Below, one piece after another: positions 45,401 through 51,400 of a stretch of 64,000 nucleotides of DNA (within the stretch, counting starts at the first letter, position 1; each line of letters begins with the position of its first letter). The DNA is from Agelas oroides. Lineage: Eukaryota; Porifera; Demospongiae; Agelasida; Agelasidae. The notes under the pieces were generated by a model that worked only from the letters and a program-made list of their open reading frames with translations, searched no databases and was not told where the DNA came from. The stretch is taken from positions 3,028,402 to 3,092,401 of the forward strand of contig OX422199.1 in NCBI GenBank assembly GCA_949130485.1. The letters are read 5' to 3'. Position numbers and translations under genes: made by a program.

Positions 45401-48400
45401 TAATGCTAGGAGTTCTAGGTGGGTTTGAGAGAATAAGCCGCATCCCATAGTTCTGAATCGATTCTATCTTCCTCCGCAACTCCAATGAGCATTCCTGCCA
45501 CACTACACAACAATAGTCAAGATGTGGTAGCACAATTGCATTATAAATCTTCCTCTTAGTATCTGAAGGCAATATATCCCTAACCCTTCGCAATTTTGCC
45601 AGACCAGCAAAGCACTTTCTCCTGACATTTACAACCTGCTCCTTCCACGTCAGACCATCATCCAGCACCACACCTAAACACTTCACCTTCTTGCTCCTAA
45701 CAAGCTCCTGATTGTTCACTTTCACCTTTACCTACTGCAGCTCCTGTGCCCTTCGCTTCCTGCTCATGAGTAATAGATTAGTCTTCGTCACATTTAGTCT
45801 CAGTTTGTTAGCTTCAACCCACTTAGCCACTCTCTCAACATCATTCGTTAGCCCCTTTTCTAGGTCCAAGACGTCACCACACATGCACGATAGGGTGGTA
45901 TCATCAGCATACTGCCTCACCCTGCAATCCTGAACGCTGTAAGGCAGATCATTCACATACAGGATAAAGAGTAACGGCCCCAAAATCGACCCCTGAGGAA
46001 CACCTCTCCTCACATCACTCCAACATGACTTTGCATCCCCCACTAGCACTCTTTGCCTTCTCCCATCCAGGTAACCTTCAAACCACTTGAGTTCCTCTCC
46101 TCTGACACCATAGTGCTCCAGTTTCCACAACAAAATCATGTGATCAACCGAATCAAACGCCTTACTCAAGTCCAGCATAATTGATCCCACCAACTTGTTC
46201 TCATCCAATGCCTTCCTCCATTTCACCAAAACGTCCTGAGTAGTATGCCCTGGCCTGAAACCAAACTGCATAGGATGCAGGATGTTGTTCTCTTGCAGGT
46301 ATCTGTACACTTGCTGATGAACTAGCTTCTCAAAAACTTTAACAACCACTGGTAGCACTGACACTGGCCTGTAGTTCCCTGCACTTTCAACATCACCACC
46401 TTTGTGCACCGGAGTGACATGCGCTGATTTCCATTCTCTTGGCATTTCTCCACTCCTGAGGCTGGCATTGAAAAGAGATGTCAAGCTCTCACTAATTCCA
46501 GCTGCAATTGTGCGGAGGATCTTGGCACTAATTCCATCTGTACCAACTGCCTTGTTGGGATCTAAACTTTTCAAACACTTCAGCACATCCTCTTCCTCAA
46601 TCCTAGCAAACTTGAAAATAGACTCACAGGAAGGCAGCTCCTTACTAACATCAATGTTGTCAGTGTCTTCCCCTACTACTCCAACCAGCGATGAGAAAAA
46701 TTTACCAAGTTCACTCACTATTTCTTGCTTGTCACTCACCACACCTGTTTCTACCTTCAGAGAACTGATCTCTTTCTTGCGCCCATTTCCCAGAAGCCTA
46801 TTAGGGCCCGAATTTCTTGTGTAATCCATGGGAGTGTCTTCCTTCTCACCCTTGCTCTCTTCATAGGAATATGTGAATCCACAATCTCCCCAAACAACTT
46901 TTTCCAATACTCCCACCGACTATCCATGTCTTCAAAGGAGTCCATCACATGCCATGGGGCTGAGCCAAGATCCTGCAATAGTTCTTCCCGGGCACAATTT
47001 CGGAAACATCGAATCATTCGAGTAGTCACACCCCAACGTTCAACCCTATCTGCCAGCTCTCCATAAATCACTGAGTCCCAGCTCCTCACAACCAACCCTA
47101 TTCAATAAGCCAGAATCTGTGGTGAAAATAAGGTCAATCTGTGATTCAGAGTTCTGAGTAATTCTTGTTGGACCATCTATCATCTGTGTTAGACCATATT
47201 CCTCCATCACTGATGCAAGCTTGTTTGCTCTTGGGTTTGGACTCATAAAATCACAGTTGAAATCACCCAACATTACCACTGACAATTTCTCCTGCACAGC
47301 TCTCTCCAGGATAGTTGCTAGGCTGTCCATCCATGCTACCAGAGCATCTGGTGGCCTGTACATATTACAGATCAGAACCTGTAGTTTTTTCATCTTTACT
47401 TGAATCCACAAAGCTTCAACCCCTTCTTCTTCCAGGTCATACCTCCTTACACTCTTCACATCGTCAGATACATACACCGCCACTCCACCTCCATTTCGAT
47501 TTCTGTCTTTCCTATACACCCTAAAGCCAGTCATATCAATCTCTGCATCATCAACACTCTCATCCAACCATGTCTCACTAAGACCCATCACATGTGTGCT
47601 ACAATGTTCAAGAAGTGTCTGGAGCTCATCCCGCTTAGGCACTAAACTCCTGACATTCAAGTGACTTACTACTACACCATATTTAATCGTACACTGCTGA
47701 CAATGGCTATTTGTGTGCAAGGCCTGGATTCTGCCGTGCTGTATGCCTTCCTGCGACTTCGAGGCGAAGCGACGGCGCTAAAACGCGAAAAGAAAGCATC
47801 TATGAAACATTTATGCTGGCTGCTAATGGGTTTTGGCAAGTTATAATTCGTGTTACGAAGTTAAGAAAAACTTATAGCTTACATTTGTAGTGTGAAGATG
47901 GTCCTGGGTCGATAGCGCAGTTCAACGACAAGCGCTGGGGTCAGAAGGTCTGGGTACTGAAAAGGCTAGGAGAGCAGCGCTCACCTCTTTGGCGATATAA
48001 TATAAAGCCGATATATGAACATCATAGTTCATAACCACATGATATTGGCTGTCATTTGACACCCCTTGCAGAATTTCACGTGAGCTTTACGCACTAATTA
48101 AGCGCATGCGCGAACAGTGGATACCAGGCCCTTTTCTCCGATTTTTCAAACGGGCCTGGGTACGAGGCTACCACACTTCTTGATCTTTGAACGTCAGTTG
48201 CTATCACGTAATCGCGTCCTCCCTCCTCTGACTCCCTTGGATTAGGCCTGAGCCTATTATGCTCAAGATTGGACCTATTTTTCTTTCTGGAAATTCCTAA
48301 CAATTATTCCCACATCATCACCCTGTTCAGGGCCGTACATAACTTTTTCCATCTGGGGGGGCAATGTTATTAGCTGAAGTAGAGAACATGGCCGCCCTGC

Positions 48401-51400
48401 AGTCATTCATTCTAGGGGGGTCTGGGGGCATGCTCCCCCAGGAAATTTTGATAATTTCAGGTGTTCTGAGGCACATTCTGAGGCATACAGAGAAGCACAC
48501 AGAGCTTCTTGAGAAGAGGCTCATCATCAAAACCATTATTGCTTGCTGAGCTACTGGAACACTGGAAACCATCTCCATCTGCTAGGGTCTATATATACTA
48601 TAGGTCTATTGTCTATGCCTAGCTATACATAGGCGTAGGAAGCAAATTTGAAGTGTAGAGGCCATGCTGTGCCGCGTGAAGCGCTGCTAAGAAGTAATTT
48701 CACCGCTCGTAGCGCAGTGGCAGTAAGTGACCTTGGCTCCTCTGTCATTTAGTAGTCTGGCTTCAGTCATCACAAGCCCTTCCTGTACTCTATTACTAAG
48801 AAACCTCTACTACTAAGAAACCTCGGTTTGGTCAAATTCATGAAATGGAGTAAGTAATAGAGTACAGGAAGGGCTTGTGATGACTGAAACCAGACTACTA
48901 AATGACAGAGGAGCCAAGGTCACTTACTGCCAATTTAACTAGCGCAAGTAGCTAGCAGCCAAAACCTCAAAGCCACAGTAGTGCATACAAATTCAATTAG
49001 GCACCCGCGTAACCAGACACTGGCACAGATGCAGCCTCGTTCCCAGGCTCTCCCCGTACTGCGATGGAAAACTGGGCGGGGCCTGGGAACGAGACTAACA
49101 CAGATGTGTGAAGTACTTCACAAAGATAATTAGCTAAACAAACTAACACCCACTACATTATATTACGTAACTGTGGATATAACCCGTCACCTAGGCAACA
49201 TATAAGAATCTTGCTCATATCTCTTTTCTACAGTGATGTTGCCTAGGTAACAGGTTATATAATAGTTAAATCCCTCCCTGGGGGGTGGTCTTGCATATTG
49301 GTGTCGGGCGTAGCCCGACACCAATGTCACCCCCCAGGGAGGGATTTAACTATTACTTGCAGCACTGTGCTGTACTTGTTGCAAAGGTAGATAAATCAGC
49401 GCTACTAGTCTTTCTTAGCTGTCCATCACATGCCCTGAGGTTAATCTAACAACTTAGAGAATTAATGAATATTCACCCTTTGATGCGTGAAGCCTTGATA
49501 AGTTTGCCAACCAGTGAAGAAACCTCTGGGGAGGTCACTATCTTGTTAGTGACCTCCCCAGAGGTCTCTAACTAGTGACTAAGAGACCTCATGAATAATT
49601 TAATGTCATTTTCTAAGTCAGCTAGACTACCTTAATGTTACTTTTAATTGCGCGTACTAAATTTAGCGATTTTAGCGATCAGAGTCATTATCGCTAAAAT
49701 AAGTACTCGCAATTATTATAAATTCCAATAATGATATGTTGAATTAATGTTGGTTTCTGTTAAAAAACGCTAAAATTAATACACACTAAACGATAGGGTA
49801 TTCAACCTGAAATGTGAAAGTGTGCGCATTGATTCCAAAACAGTGGTTTTTATAAGAGCCAACCCAGGTAAGAAAGAAACCACAGAAGGATCGGGTTTGA
49901 ATGTCAATTTTATTCGGAAACAGTGCACTTTTCCGGAAGTGGTAAGTACCGCAAAATGGTTCACTTTGGTATTAGAGACAATTGCATAAGGCAACCCAAG
50001 GGGCAGCTGCCAGTAGTACGTTATTTGAACGTGGACACATGCGCGAACAGTAGACACCAGGCACTCTTTTTCCCCCTCTCCTCAGGACCAGGAACCAGGC
50101 TCCTTTTATAAAAGCCGTCCCAGCATCTGCAGGGAACGAAGCTTTCACATATTGGTTTGGAACTGTGGTATAAAAGTTCACTAATGGAATTTACTCTCGC
50201 TCTAGCCTCTAGTCAACACACACTGACAATTTAGTCTGGTTTCCAATGAAGTCTGAGAATGACACTATTTCACTTTGACATTGTGGGTGGGGTTTCTGTC
50301 TCCATGTGGCTGTAGCCTTGTCCCAGGCCACTCTCAGATTTTATCTCGCAACTGTAGAGAAAAATCAGTAGATCGATTTTCTCCACAGCTACGAGATAAA
50401 ATCTGGGAGTGGCCTGGGAGCGAGGCTAATGTGGCTGTATACAAGTACGGTACTGAGTTGTGGAGCTCTCCACCCAGCTTTGCCTTCACTGCAGAAACAA
50501 GTTGGTTGTTTTAACCACAGAGTGGTTACCCTGGTTGCAGACAAGCTGGAGAGACATTTAGTGGTTATGAGAGGTTCGCTTTGGTATTAGAGACTAATTG
50601 CATAAGACAACCCAAAGGTTGTTGGTATTAGATACTAATTGCTAGATACGTTTGGTATTAGATACTAATTGCACAAAGGGCAGCTGCCAAGTTCATCTTA
50701 CAACCACAACACACTGAAAACCCTCATAAGTAATAGTTATATCCCTCCCTGGGAGGGTGGTCATTTTACACATTGGTGTCGGGCATAGCCCGACACCAAT
50801 GTGCAAGACCACACCCCAGGGAGGGATATAACTATTATATAACCTGTTACCTAGGCAACATCACTGTACAAGAGAGATATGGGCAACATTCTTAGATGTT
50901 GCCTAGGTAACGGGTTATATCATCTGTGATTCCCTCACCTGAGAGCATGGAAGTTCCTTACTGGAACAAAAGTGCATTTGTAATGCTCCTTCACAGATGT
51001 TCTGAGGGTTGTCAGTGTATTGTGGTTGTAAGATGAACTGGGCAGCCGCCTATTGGGTTGCGGTATGCAATAAGTCTTAAACACCAAAAGGGAATCTCTC
51101 ATAACCACTGTCTCTGCAGCTTGTCTGCAACCATGGTAACCACTCTGTGGTTAAAACAACCAACTTGTTTTTGCAGTGAATTGTTGCCGTGAGGTCATAA
51201 CCGTTGTGCTGGGTTGTGTTCCTGCTTCAGGATTGATAGGCTTGCATGTCTGTATGTACTACTGTGCGTGGGACATGTCTTGTGCTCAGTATAAATTTCA
51301 TGTACACTTTTAGTACTAACTAGATGAATATACAGGGCTGAGCGTGAGCAAGCAGTGCCCTGCACCATTGATCCATAGATAGAACTGTCATATAACTAAA

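Noticed and set aside
46402-47066. Plus-strand frames of 113-140 codons
   Set aside because: Antisense of the decayed CR1 endonuclease and reverse transcriptase.
47905-47975. tRNA-like segment
   Set aside because: Box A-like and box B-like words are present, but I could not fold a cloverleaf; at most a degraded SINE head.
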